NCBI GenBank assembly: GCA_030248135.1
Contig: JASANC010000350.1
Location: 1-64,000 of the forward strand
Direction of reading: 5' to 3'
Origin: Theristus sp. LFF4_11
Lineage: Eukaryota > Nematoda > Chromadorea > Monhysterida > Xyalidae
Length of the DNA: 64,000 nucleotides
In this document: one piece after another, positions 1 to 40,321 of the stretch
How positions within the stretch are numbered: position 1 is the stretch's first letter
Layout: every line of letters starts with the position of its first letter
Notes under the pieces: generated by a model
What the model was told of the DNA's origin: nothing
What the model saw: the letters and a program-made list of their open reading frames with translations, nothing else
Databases searched by the model: none
Program-made: the position numbers and the translations under genes

Positions 1-67
1 CCGTGGTTGGTGTTGTTGTCCGATGATCGAAGCGAATTGGCCAGATCCATGTCCGATCGCCCTGGGG

Positions 68-2410
68 TCAACACTGGTGATGGCGCGTGGCGGGCCGTGG
101 TGGGTTGCGGGGCGGTTGACGGTGGTGCCACTGCCTCGCGTGGCGGTGCCGCCGATTGCGCCACTTGGCGTTGTCGTTGAGTTTTAGCGCTTCCGAATAG
201 GCATCCCAAAAGCGTTTGTATGCTTTTTGGAACGCCGGTTTCACAGCATCCAGACGGCTCAGATTCAGGAGCGTGGTCGCAACCACCTCGAGAATCATCG
301 GGTGTGTATGCGGCGCATCCGCTAGTTGCTGAACTAGATTATTCAGCTTCCGCGTGATTGCCGCGAGTTTGATTGGCTGGGCGGTGCCAACAATGTCCAT
401 CGGCAGACTGTATGGCATCAAAACTGACCCTTGATGGTCCGTCCGATCGTGTTGCGTCGACGTGCCAGCACCCGGTTCACTGCCCACTGAGTACGCCCTG
501 TGCGAACGACGGCGTACCATTTGTGGCGGTTGGAGTGGCGGGGGTTGCGGTCGTTCTGGCGTTTCGAGACGAGTCTCGTCGTCGTCGTCGCTTGTTTCAC
601 GCTCTAGTCCCAGCATGAACAGGTTACCCTGTTCGTCTGCCAAGACGCTTTCGTTGGACTGCTCATCCGTGAGCGACAGACTTTGTTTATCCGTCACACA
701 CGCCCAATAATCACTTTCGTCTGATTCACTCGACGAGTCTTTACAACTCGTCTCGTGACCGTTTTCTTGTTCGTCCGCTCGCATCCGGGCCAACACCAGT
801 TCGCACGTGCTGTGACGAATCGCGTCCTTGTGCAGGCCGGCAATTGCGGGTCGTTCGTGCTGCGCAGGCCGACAACCCCAACTGTCGCTGCGGACGAGTT
901 TCTGAAACTTCGGGGATACGAGCTGTCGACTCTGTAACAGCTGGCACCCAAGACTGTGACTCAAACTCGTGGGTGCCGGCTGTCTGTGCGACACCTGCAC
1001 CCCATCGGGTTCGTTCGTCACGTTTCGATCTGTGGCAGGAATGGTCATGTTTGACGCTCCTGCTTTGTTCTGATGTTCTGAAACATCTGGTCCCGGCTCG
1101 AACTCGGCGCTTAGCTTACGCCGTTCGATGCCCGTTCCATTTGTCATCTCGTGGCCCTTCACACGTGTTCGTGTGCGGCCACGCTTGTTCTTTCGACGTC
1201 GAATTCTGGCGTTCCAGTCGGGAATATACTCCCATCTGGACGCACGAACAAGTGGTACAGCTTGTGAACCCATTGGCTCCGTGGTCTCTCGGCTGCCCTG
1301 GACTGTCTCCATTTGCGCAGTCGAAATGGTGTTCTGAACGTTCAGGGGCAACGGTTTTGGCAGATTTGGCACCACTGAGGCCGTCGGCGTGAAATACTGG
1401 GTCTGGTTCGTCTGCCTGTCTGTATGGCGCGGCGGTGAAATTCGCTCTGCGCGCACAGTAACAGGTGAACTTGCCAGATGCACCAAAATCTCTGGCACCT
1501 GGTCCACCAGTGGTGACTGTTGATTTGGCGTGGACGTCGCTACCGGCTCGAAATGCGCGGTGCGGCGTCGGTTTTGAAACAATTGAACTTTTGGAAAGTA
1601 CTGCGTACCATCCACGTACCTTGCTTTCGTGCCGTAGACGCGCTCGAATGTGTCGGGCAACGGCACGACGCGACCATCAGGCAGTTGGGTGTGCAGCGCG
1701 AAGTCGGTGGCGGCGAGCTCTTTCACCAGTCGGATGGCCTGCGCGGGTGTGACACTGTCGCACACGACGGTACCCGTCGGTGCAAACCGTTTGTCGTACA
1801 TGCGTGCTAGACTCAATTCAAAATAGTTCTGAATCACGTCTAGTTCATCATCCAGTCTGATAATTGGCGCAGCCAACAATTTGCGTACTGCCGCAACAGT
1901 CGACTGAGAGACGCGCGTGACACTGTTACCTGACAGGTTACTTGCGTACCCGGCATCCGACAAGCACTCGTTGTTTTCGAGTTGTTGTTCGATCTTGTCG
2001 ATGCCGTAGTGACCGTAGTAGGCGCGAAGCACTGCTACGTCGCACTCTGCCTTGTCCGCGTAGATCGGTTTGTCGACGAGCGCGGACACGTGTTGCCTGG
2101 ACTCGATCTTCTTGAGCCAGGACTTCTTCGTACCGCTGAACGGTACACAGCGGCGGACCGCTGAACGGTTCAGAATTTGTGACTTCGACCGAACAAACGG
2201 ATGATCAAGATGGTAGACCTCCATTTGTGAGGCAGGTGCTCGGCCACCAGTGTCCAGCTCGGGCGTCCGCGCCTCGCGGACAGCTCCACCGGCCTGGCCG
2301 CTGGCAGTCAAACATCTGCACCGCATGAGAGGGCCGCCAGCCTTCTCGTCCGCTTGACTCAAAGGCGGGGCCAACTTCACATAATGCGGATTTCGGTTTC
2401 TGTCACCCAT
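68..2410 (-). CDS. Intronless 780-aa protein of unknown family
   Basis: A single uninterrupted frame of 781 codons in GC-rich sequence. A chance frame this long is very unlikely, so I take it as a real gene. I do not recognise the family. The N-terminal third (about residues 100-280) looks folded: it has mixed hydrophobic and charged segments such as 'AECDVAVLRAYYGHYGIDKI' and 'LDDELDVIQNYFELSLARMY'. Residues about 280-640 are low in hydrophobics and rich in Pro, Ser, Thr, Arg and acidic clusters, so probably disordered, with a basic patch 'RIRRRKNKRGRTRTR' that could be a nuclear signal. Residues about 670-745 look helical, followed by a His/Arg-rich end. There is no signal peptide or membrane segment. 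Every other long gene here has introns, so an intronless gene may be a retrocopy or a domesticated mobile-element ORF (inference). Its start lies about 170 bp from the first recognised insulin exon, on the opposite strand. Confidence 0.7.
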   Translation of the reverse strand: MGDRNRNPHYVKLAPPLSQADEKAGGPLMRCRCLTASGQAGGAVREARTPELDTGGRAPASQMEVYHLDHPFVRSKSQILNRSAVRRCVPFSGTKKSWLKKIESRQHVSALVDKPIYADKAECDVAVLRAYYGHYGIDKIEQQLENNECLSDAGYASNLSGNSVTRVSQSTVAAVRKLLAAPIIRLDDELDVIQNYFELSLARMYDKRFAPTGTVVCDSVTPAQAIRLVKELAATDFALHTQLPDGRVVPLPDTFERVYGTKARYVDGTQYFPKVQLFQNRRRTAHFEPVATSTPNQQSPLVDQVPEILVHLASSPVTVRAERISPPRHTDRQTNQTQYFTPTASVVPNLPKPLPLNVQNTISTAQMETVQGSRETTEPMGSQAVPLVRASRWEYIPDWNARIRRRKNKRGRTRTRVKGHEMTNGTGIERRKLSAEFEPGPDVSEHQNKAGASNMTIPATDRNVTNEPDGVQVSHRQPAPTSLSHSLGCQLLQSRQLVSPKFQKLVRSDSWGCRPAQHERPAIAGLHKDAIRHSTCELVLARMRADEQENGHETSCKDSSSESDESDYWACVTDKQSLSLTDEQSNESVLADEQGNLFMLGLERETSDDDDETRLETPERPQPPPLQPPQMVRRRSHRAYSVGSEPGAGTSTQHDRTDHQGSVLMPYSLPMDIVGTAQPIKLAAITRKLNNLVQQLADAPHTHPMILEVVATTLLNLSRLDAVKPAFQKAYKRFWDAYSEALKLNDNAKWRNRRHRHARQWHHRQPPRNPPRPATRHHQC

Positions 2411-2579
2411 TCTTTGTTTAGTAAATGTGTGACTACTGAGAATAAAACTTCAAATTACTTGTGTAGCTGTTGTTATATTATTATTACAAAACGGTTACAC
2501 GGTTATGACGGGCGACTGACACAGGCAAAGCTAAAACGTGCTGGATAAAACGTAATCAACGAGTAGTTATTTTTTTCAG

Positions 2580-3071
2580 CGGATGATGATTCGCGAACGG
2601 CCGAGTTCCGACGTTGCGGTCAACCGCTGTACAATCAACTGCAGCGCGTGTGCAACTGTTGCACAAAACCACCGTTGCGCGATGGAAACGTCCACGGTGT
2701 TTGCTTGCACATTTCTTTACAACTAGCATAAATTGTTCTTTCCACGACTCTGAAACGTGGACCTCATTGACAATTTAAAACTTTGAGAACTCCCATTTAC
2801 AATGATCTTACTGAAGAATGTCAACATTTTGGTCAAAAAAGTGTTGAACCTCTCTATTTTCATTGTAAGTAGCGCGAATGAATTGCGTAGTCATGTTTAA
2901 TTGTACTGCAAAATATGCTTTTTTAGCATCAACTTTTTAAAATTAATTTCAGAGCGTTTCAAACGTTCAGTGGAGCGCGGAGTAACATATCGCTGCTGCC
3001 AGATGGGTCAATGCTCGGTTGAGTACTTGGAGACGTTGTGTTGCAATGACTTCGAAAACAAACAATGTTGA
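2580..3071 (+). CDS. Insulin-like peptide 1 (B- and A-chain exons; signal exon not found)
   Basis: Two exons, 2580-2696 and 2953-3071, join in phase (TTTTTTCAG acceptor, GTGTTT donor, AATTTCAG acceptor). The first encodes a B chain, 'RCGQPLYNQLQRVCNCC', with the insulin CG..L...L..VC core. The second opens with a convertase-type site RFKR, then an A chain with 'CCQMGQCSVEYLETLCC' and a final Cys before the stop. Insulin-family peptides are secreted hormones whose A and B chains are joined by disulfides. Here there are ten cysteines instead of six, and four residues rather than three between the CC pair and the next Cys. The C-peptide is very short. The first exon needs one preceding base from an upstream signal-peptide exon that I could not find; 2382-2418 is in phase but not hydrophobic enough. 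It is clearly a paralogue of the gene at 6781-7831. Confidence 0.72.
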
Positions 3072-6000
3072 ACGGTTGAAAATGTGGTCTTCATGGGTGA
3101 TTTATCTAACAGTCAAACTCAAAAACATATCTAGCTGATTGGTCGGTGATCTCGTGATTTCTGTGCGTGAATTTCTGCCGCGACGCTGAGTTTGGTTTGC
3201 CCACAGAAATGCATGCATCAATCAATCAGCTGGGTTGGATATGTTATTGAGTTAGACTGTAGCTACCAATCAACAGAGTGGTCATAATGCGTTGCTACTA
3301 CAATACGTTTTTTGTTAGGCGATGCAGACCTACCCTGATACCCTGATTTATTTTGTGGACGGACTGACGCATCTTGGGTGTTATTTATTTCTGGAGGAAA
3401 CACGTAAATTGTAACTGGTGTAGCAGTTTTTAACGAGCAATAAAAAAATTGACTGATGACTTCTAAACCTATGCTAAAAAAACACAACGATTTTCTGCCA
3501 CACTGACAAAAAAAAACTGAGAATAATTTCCTGGAACTTTTAAAAGTGTCACTGTTTTTTTCTGTCACTGGCACATTGGTCATTTTTCTCGGAATATAAC
3601 TGGAGAGATTGCGAGTGGCGGTGGCGTGTCGTGTATTTATCAAATGACGTTTCGAACTTCGGGAAGCCTCCCAGCGGAGCCTGAGTGTCGAAACCTGTGC
3701 GTGGTATGTTTGACAGGGCAAACCGTAGAAAGTCACATGTGTACCATGGCTTGAGTGGTACGTCATAAACATGTGCATATACTGCATGTATGTACTTCAT
3801 ACGATACATGTAAACAAACAGATGAGACTGTGAGTGAATGTAATCTTTAGGACTTCACACGGTCGCCCTCGCGTGGTTTGCATCTTCAACAGACCGTGGG
3901 TGGACAGGTGAATCTGAACAAAGGCCACAAACTATGTACATTTTCACAATTTACTGATTGTAATGAAACTGATTGTAATGGAACTTACTGATTTGTAATG
4001 AACTAATGAAACCTGCGCTGACTCGATTTTAGCGGGTTTCGACGCTCTCATAAACAAACAGTTATACGATAAATGCCGGTAAATGATCATGATCAGTGAA
4101 CCAGCTGATATTCATTGTCGATTTGCGACAATCCAAGAGACGTTTTTTACAGTCGAAGAACGTGGTTGGTCAGATCAAATGAAAGATTCGAAAATTTGCT
4201 TTCTGCATTTGTTTTGCTGAATTTATGCACGCTTTGATTAAAGTATTTCGTGGGCGATTGATGGATGGGCGATTATTGTAATTATGTCGTGTAATTATCC
4301 GTGATGTCCAATGCGATCCTCTTTCCTGTAATTATCCGTTATTCTCCAGTCCACTAAATCGTCACTATCTCGCTACTTGAAGTTTAAGAAGATCTTTTGA
4401 AGTTTGTGACTGATGACATAAAAACAAGCATTAATTTGTCAATTTCAATTCAATAATTTCAATGTTGATTTGAAAATGCTGCTGTTGATCGGGTGTGTTT
4501 GCTTGCTGTGTGACTGTGTGCAACATTACGTCGTGCGTTCAAAGTGCGCTGTCTTCCGACTAGGACTATCACAATTCGCGCATTGCTGCGTGTGACTGAA
4601 AACACGATGAGTCAGACAGGCTTTTGTAAAAGTAAAATTTCAAAAGACACAGCACGAAGCAAACCGATAAACTTCGCACACGCGACTTGTTTCACGAAAG
4701 CCGCAGTCGTTTCGTTCTCGGCTTCTTGGTATCTGCGAGTTGTTGAACTTCATTTTCCTGTTTTATATACTGGAGAATTAAAAGTGTGCGACAAATAATA
4801 TATGGTATCGTAGCTCAATCAATTTCATCAATTTGTTGCTTTGTCGGTGTAGCTTGTTTTATGATTCTTTATCACATGAACCCGGTAATTTTTTTTCGTT
4901 GTATACGTGCTCATGTATGCGGTTTCCGTGCATTTTCAGGTTTTGACCGCAGACGTAAACAATTTGCTAGGATGAATTTCTGGGAGTTTCCAGGTCAACA
5001 GTAGAACGCGTTTTTTGGGATGATTGCAACCTCACTGCTGTGGTTGCTGTATTTTTCAGTTTTTAATTCAACTGTACCAGTTACGGTATTTTGACAATTA
5101 AAGCAGTAGTGGAGCTGCGACTGACTATGTTTCTTTTTTATGACTCAATGTATCGGGGTTACTACAGTAAGAAGTTGTATAAGAATTTTTATTGAAAACT
5201 GCTAATTTTTTTACGAATTATAACGACCTTTCCTCATTCACGTTTTTCGTCCAAAGTAATAAAAATGCCATTAACCCAATGCATACACGTTCTTCTTGAC
5301 GCACGCACTTGTTTTTCTGTCGATTCAATTGCATCAAAACTGTTGCCAGTGACCTAATTTTTGTCCAAAACAATAAAAATGGGTTCAGTATTTAAACTGG
5401 CCGTTTATTGAAATGGATTCAGAACTTCAGTGGCAATCACTTTGATTCCACTAACCCAGCCTCCACTTATAGCACAGATCAAAGAAATTTAGTCAATTTT
5501 GACACCAATACTGCCTCAAGGGGCGCGAAACCCAAACTTTATTTATATTTTACCGCTGTCCCAGGTCTAAAAACAGGCAAAAATCACCAGTTCTTTCATT
5601 GGCTTTACCAATGGCAGTTTGAAAAAGCATAAACTCACCTCTGCTTCAGTTTTTAAATTTCAATTCAACCTTTTATAAAATTGTTTTGAGGTAAGTTGTT
5701 GTCAGTAGTTGTTGAGTTTGTTGAGTTGTCAGTAGTACACCAAATTTTATTGTGACAGTCGAGTTTTGCATGAAAAGCAAAACAGCAATCAAACATCTGA
5801 GGCCACACCACTTTAACAATAAATGTTTATTTCCCTCTGGAATCCTCAAATTGTACAGCTGCTCCTGATGATTCGTCATTAGTGAAACACTTATTAATTA
5901 GTAACAGGAATAAACGTTTATCCACTGACACAAACAAACAATATTCAAATTGCGAAACTTCTGGAAAGCGGGCCGATTAGGCGCTTCTTTGTCAGAGCAT

Positions 6001-6164
6001 GTGCAGTGCACGTGCCACAGTTCTTTTGACATTTTGATACCGGCTAACTTGTGAGGCTGCACCACTTTCAACAATAAAATAGACAATAATTGCTGCATTT
6101 ATTGCAATAACTAACTAAAACTAACTAATATACAATAAGTAAAAGAGAATTCCGGGTCTTCTTA
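3072..6164. other. Gap between the insulin-like genes, no firm gene
   Basis: Mostly AT-rich sequence. It holds one copy of a short dispersed repeat (about 3103-3150; relatives near 39156 and 54435). A 39-codon cysteine-rich frame at 4476-4595 is discussed as a finding but is too weak to call as a gene. I see no other exon with both a convincing coding signal and splice sites. Confidence 0.5.
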
Positions 6165-6358
6165 TTAAGACCCGTTCATACTGACGTATGCGTATACGGC
6201 ACGGCACGTCAGGTGTTCTGTTTCAGCATACTACCGTTCATACAGACGTATGCACGCACGGCACATCACGTTACGTCAGGTCTCGTGTTCGTTCATGAAG
6301 ACGTGCGTTTGACGTACGTCGACGTACGTCAGCGTACGTCAGTATGAACGGGCCTTAA
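6165..6358. mobile_element. TTAA-flanked MITE, piggyBac-like
   Basis: The segment is bounded by TTAA on each side (6165-6168 and 6355-6358). The ends are inverted repeats: TTAAGACCCGTTCATACTGA on the left, and TTAAGGCCCGTTCATACTGA reading inward from the right. The interior is built of ACGTACGTC/GACGTATGC units and a partial internal copy of the end near 6232. TTAA duplications are characteristic of piggyBac elements, and no transposase frame is present, so I call it non-autonomous. Confidence 0.75.
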
Positions 6359-6780
6359 GTCAGGCAGCGCAATTCCAGTATTCCAGAGCGAGTCAGCGCG
6401 TTTGTGAACACTTGATCCAGGAAAACGATTAGTCGCCAGCGACTTGAACCAATTCGCAAATACTGTCTTTTTTCCACTGTTCAAATGTCGATTTGCTCTG
6501 CTTATTTTTCAGCAGAAAAACTGAATCTACAAACTTTCTGAAACTTTTGGCTTGCCTACTCATGGTGTCTTACACTTCTCTGGTATCATGCCGTGCACTG
6601 CAGAATAAAACTAACTGACTCACTGACAAACGTCAACATTGAATACATTTTTTGGGGAGTCTCCGTTATCTCATGCTGTTTTAACAGTTTCAGCGGATCC
6701 TGTATTTTTGCGAAATGAAATGAAATGATGATGATGATGCTTTCACAGGTAAATAACACAGCAGTGTGCGCAAACTGATA

Positions 6781-7831
6781 ATGTCGCTGTCGCCGATCGC
6801 AATTGTCGCGTTGTTGTCGCTGCTGGTTGCCGTCGTCAGCAGCGTCCCGTACGAGCGCGCCCCGGACGATGCCGCCCCCGGGCAGCTGATCGACCGTCGC
6901 AAACGGCCGTTCCGCATGTGCGGCACGCCACTGTACAATCTGATGCGTCGACACGTCTGCAAGTGCTGCGTGCGTCCGTACGGCTACAGAGGGCAGAAGC
7001 GCAGCGCCCTGTGGCAGCGCACCGTTGATGGTAAAGGCGGCATTCATGAAGCAGCATATAGTGACGCGTAGCTGTGTTAAAACACGTAGCTACGCGGTCA
7101 TCACTGAATACTGCTTCATGAATACCCCTAAAGGCGCTCGGAAAAACATGCACAGAACATCCATCCACCAAGTTTAATTTAAAATTTAATCCGTGCCTAA
7201 ACTTTGTGCTACGCCAGTTTGTGTCAAAAAATTAAAAAAAACTGCAGGAAAAACCAAGCGAACTCGGTTTCTTCTCCATTTGTTTCACTGCAAACTGCAC
7301 TGCATCGAAAACTGCATTCCTATGCGTGTGAGCAATTTTAGTGCATGTCTAGCAACAACATATACCGGTATTTATATACTCTTGTTTCAGAAATGTTGGA
7401 CGACAACTGGATTGGAGCAGGTAACCACACCGATTGGCAGCACGACCCAGAGCTCGGTGCACTGCTGTACCGTGAACAGGCGAAATGGGCGCCGCATCGC
7501 TATCGGTATGTGTTACGTGTGTATTTTCATTACTTTTTGTCAATATTGCTGAAAGAAAAAAAACGGCGTTTTCATGCGCCACGGATGGAAAGCATCGTTC
7601 GCTGGAAAAGCCGCGACTGCAGTTTACAACGCAGTTTGCTGAGTTTCTTTTCACTGGTGCAGTGACGCGGCTCAACAGCAGCAACTCGATTCGGCAGCAG
7701 CGACAAAGCGCTCAGCGCAACCACGGGGCATGGCTTACTGGTGCTGCGAGCTGGCGCAGTGCACGTTCGAATACTTGCAGACGATGTGCTGTCGCGACTG
7801 TTGCAAGAGCTACAACGGATGTCCCACTTAA
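6781..7831 (+). CDS. Insulin-like peptide 2, complete three-exon gene (177 aa)
   Basis: Exons 6781-7030, 7391-7505 and 7663-7831 join in phase to give 178 codons including stop. The product begins with a signal peptide (MSLSPIAIVALLSLLVAVVS), then a propeptide ending in RRKR, then the B chain 'CGTPLYNLMRRHVCKCC'. A QKR site follows, and exon 2 supplies a connecting segment with no cysteine. Exon 3 has a TKR site and the A chain 'CCELAQCTFEYLQTMCC' followed by three more cysteines to the end. The basic sites fit convertase processing of an insulin precursor in the secretory pathway. There are twelve cysteines after the signal peptide (four in B, eight in A). As in the 2.6-kb gene, CC and the next A-chain Cys are four apart. 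I chose the ATG at 6781 because it directly precedes the hydrophobic core. A hairpin MITE lies at the first donor, and an AATAAA at 8114 could serve for polyadenylation. Confidence 0.85.
7032..7136. mobile_element. Hairpin MITE family A, copy 1 (insulin-like gene intron 1)
   Basis: Near-palindromic element: GCATTCATGAAGCAGCATAT on the left and its complement ending CTGCTTCATGAATACC on the right, with arms meeting at GCTGTGTTAAAACACGTAGC. The 8-bp direct repeat TAAAGGCG borders both ends. It starts two bases inside the intron, so the 5' splice site GTAAAG is partly made of the target duplication. Relatives are at 34090, 47470 and 51820. Confidence 0.75.
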
Positions 7832-8119
7832 AAAATGGAATCATGGCGAAAAACAAGTGGCAATAGTCGGAGTAGTGCAGCTGTTTTAAGACTGGCATGT
7901 TTCGGAGACTTTGTGGTTTTGGGCTGATTTTCCGAATGTGATTCAAGCGGATTGTCACTAAAAAAACAAGTTTCGTTTTGGTTATCGTGTTAGTTGGATT
8001 TTGAACTGCTGTAGTTTAGAAAAAATATATACGCATTTGACACCGGAACAAACTATGAAGTGTCATGTTGTCGACCGTTCGAGCTTGAATTGGGTAATTA
8101 TATCTCATAGAACAATAAA

Positions 8120-9473
8120 CGCATTGAATCAATGTTTGAATTAAAACTTTTCTTAAAATTTACAGCCCATGAGGTACATCACTAGATGGTTAAAAATTAA
8201 AATACCCTGTACATCCAGCACCCTGTACTACAGTATACCTGCCCCTGCACCCATATACGCGTTCATTTCAGGCTTCGATAAGCTTTGAGTGCGCAAGTAT
8301 GTGCTGTGTAAGAAGGTTAGAACTGATGTGTACGCTGCATGCACTAAAGTGGTCGAGTGGAAATGCGTTTCTGCTGAGAATGTGCGCAAAAAGCAAATGT
8401 GCGATTATTAACTGCGATAAACTCAGTATCGATGCATGCTGCTCTCAGAAAAGGGCAAGTGAAATCGCACGCACATAGTCGAGCTTCTCTTTGTCGAGCT
8501 TCTCAATCATCAACCACGACCACGGGGACAAATGCTGTTGTTGTTTCGTAAATTTTGAGTTTATTGAATCGTTATGTTTTCAACGAAAACAAGTAGAAAT
8601 GGACACAAATTATAATATGCAAACTTCCAATGTTACACAATAAACAGACATGACAAAATCGCAAAGCATAAAAGAATTTCGTACCAACCAATACCAGCAA
8701 AAACATAACCACATAATTAATTGACTATTGTTTCTACTCAATTTTGAAAGCAACATAATGAACAGGCAGGAACAGCTAAAAAGATATACACAAGAGCAAA
8801 AATAAAGAGCACAGAAATTATGTGCAGAAAAGAAGAAAATTGTTTGAGATTGGTACAGCAATTCTGCAAAGTTTAGGCTAGCTGCTTGGCGCACAGAAAG
8901 AGATTTTGGCAAATTATCAGAAGTATCAAAAAATGCGTACAGTATGGCCGAATAAATTTGACAGTTCTTGTCTTCTCAATCAAGGCGAAATTAGTCGCAT
9001 CCTAGTAGTTGCCTTTCTAAAAAATGCCAAGGTATTTTCCCATAGTGTGTGCAGTGAACAAAGAATGAACAGAATAGCACGAATAACCAATTAATTTTAC
9101 GAAACACGTCAAATTTGACACACAATTGGGTTTCTGAACGTCGTTTTGCTTTCATTCAAATTTCGCGCGCTCCTTGCACCCTAAAAAAAGCTGCTATGTT
9201 TAATCGGCCCTACTGTAATTGAATTAAAAAGAAATTTTACAAATCAACATCAACTTTGCTAAGTTATAAGAATAAGAAGCACAAAAACCTTCTTGAGAAA
9301 CTCAGAAGCACTCTAATGGATATTGTTTTGCCACCGAAAAAAACATCAATAAAGCGAATACCAAAGAGAGTACTATGATGCATAGGTTTGACAACTTATG
9401 AAAGCTGATAAAACACAGAAAAAAATAATAAAATGCGGTAAGAAAACAATAAATAGCAACAGAACGACACAGT
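8120..9473. other. AT-rich intergenic stretch, one possible orphan exon
   Basis: No supported gene. A TTTCAG acceptor at 8272 opens a 68-codon cysteine-rich frame to a stop at 8479 (see findings). The rest is AT-rich. TTTATT at 9474-9479, the complement of AATAAA, is a plausible polyadenylation signal for the minus-strand srGAP gene, about 330 bp past its stop. Confidence 0.4.
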
Positions 9474-9806
9474 TTTATTGTGAAAAAACAAAACAAAACA
9501 AAACAAACGCAAGCCAACAAACAAGCATCACATGAAAACACACGACTAATTGTCAGTTTTCGTTGAGTCACTTCAATGATTCGTTAGAAACTTCAACACA
9601 AAACGCACGCATAAACAATCGAAAGAAATTTGTGAAAAAAAAGAAACCAGAACAAGAAACATGGCATTCATATACAACGGCCAGAGTATCATAAGCACGA
9701 AAAAGAATCAACCGAACCCGTGCACGCCAATTTGGCGATATCGTGAGAAGCCCAAGACCCAGCAGACAGACACCGACACGGACATCAAGAACAAGAACAC
9801 AGTGCA

Positions 9807-39385
<29,579 letters not shown>

Positions 39386-39884
39386 TTTTTTGACTGAATC
39401 TATTTCGTTTATTGAAAAGGTTTTTTAGCGATGTCATTCGCCAACGCCATCGCCACTTGCAGAAACTCGAAATTCTGCCGACGTCTTCAATTCAAATTTC
39501 AAAAGCATCCTTGAATGATGATAAAAAAATGAATAAGTTCTGTTCAATCAATCATCTCAACTCAATTGTGATTAATCGAGCGAACAAGCCTCGCCCTCCT
39601 CCTCAATCCAATCTAAATTCTAAAATACGTTTAATGCATTACATCACAGTTTAAATTCAGTTTTATACAATCACGTCGACGTCAAACGGGTCTGACTGAG
39701 GGAGGCGGCTGCACAGGGTTGTTAAAAAACAAAAAATCGTTGTTGTTTGTATTTTTTTGTTCTTGTAAAAAATAGGAAAAACCAAGGAGGGAGTCAGAGA
39801 ACCACAACCACATCTGAAAAGTAACATCTGAAAAATCAGACACAAACAGCATTTTTAGTTGTCGTCGTTGCCGTCGCCGTCGGC

Positions 39885-40076
39885 ATGCGGTCGATCCGGT
39901 ACCGGTCGATCCGGTACGGTCGATCCGGTACCGGTCGATCCGGTACGGTCGATCCGGTACCGGTCGATCCGGTACCGGTCGATCCGGTACCTGGCAATTT
40001 TCTAGGGCGGTCGATCCGGTACCAGGTCGATCCGGTACCAGGTCGATCCGGTACTCGGTCGATCCGGTACCAATTG
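39885..40076 (+). repeat. Tandem repeat of GGTCGATCCGGTACC
   Basis: About twelve units of 13-18 bp with core GGTCGATCCGGTAC, each containing or nearly containing the palindrome GGTACC. It is interrupted once by CTGGCAATTTTCTAGGGC. It lies just upstream of the srGAP start codon. Confidence 0.9.
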
Positions 40077-40321
40077 AAATTTTCAACTGTTTTACGGGTT
40101 TTTAGCGTTCAATTCGTTATGGTTTCGATTTTTCTTTGGTTGATTGTTGATACGATGTTGATATGATCGACCTACAGCCGTCGCGTCGTTCTTACGTTCA
40201 ACGTTCGAAGAAAAAAATGAAAATCCCAATTTTTTTAATTAAAAATTTTTTAAATTTTTTTAAAAAAATTTAAATTAAAATTTAAAAAAATTAAAAAATT
40301 AAAACAACTATGGGTGGGCGT

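Noticed and set aside
2354..2548. Signal-peptide exon for insulin-like peptide 1 at 2382-2418
   Set aside because: The donor phase fits, but MRISVSVTHSLF is too short and polar to be a signal peptide and overlaps the start of the minus-strand gene.
3263..3787. 174-codon minus-strand frame
   Set aside because: AT-rich, no domain, no splice context, and composition like the surrounding spacer.
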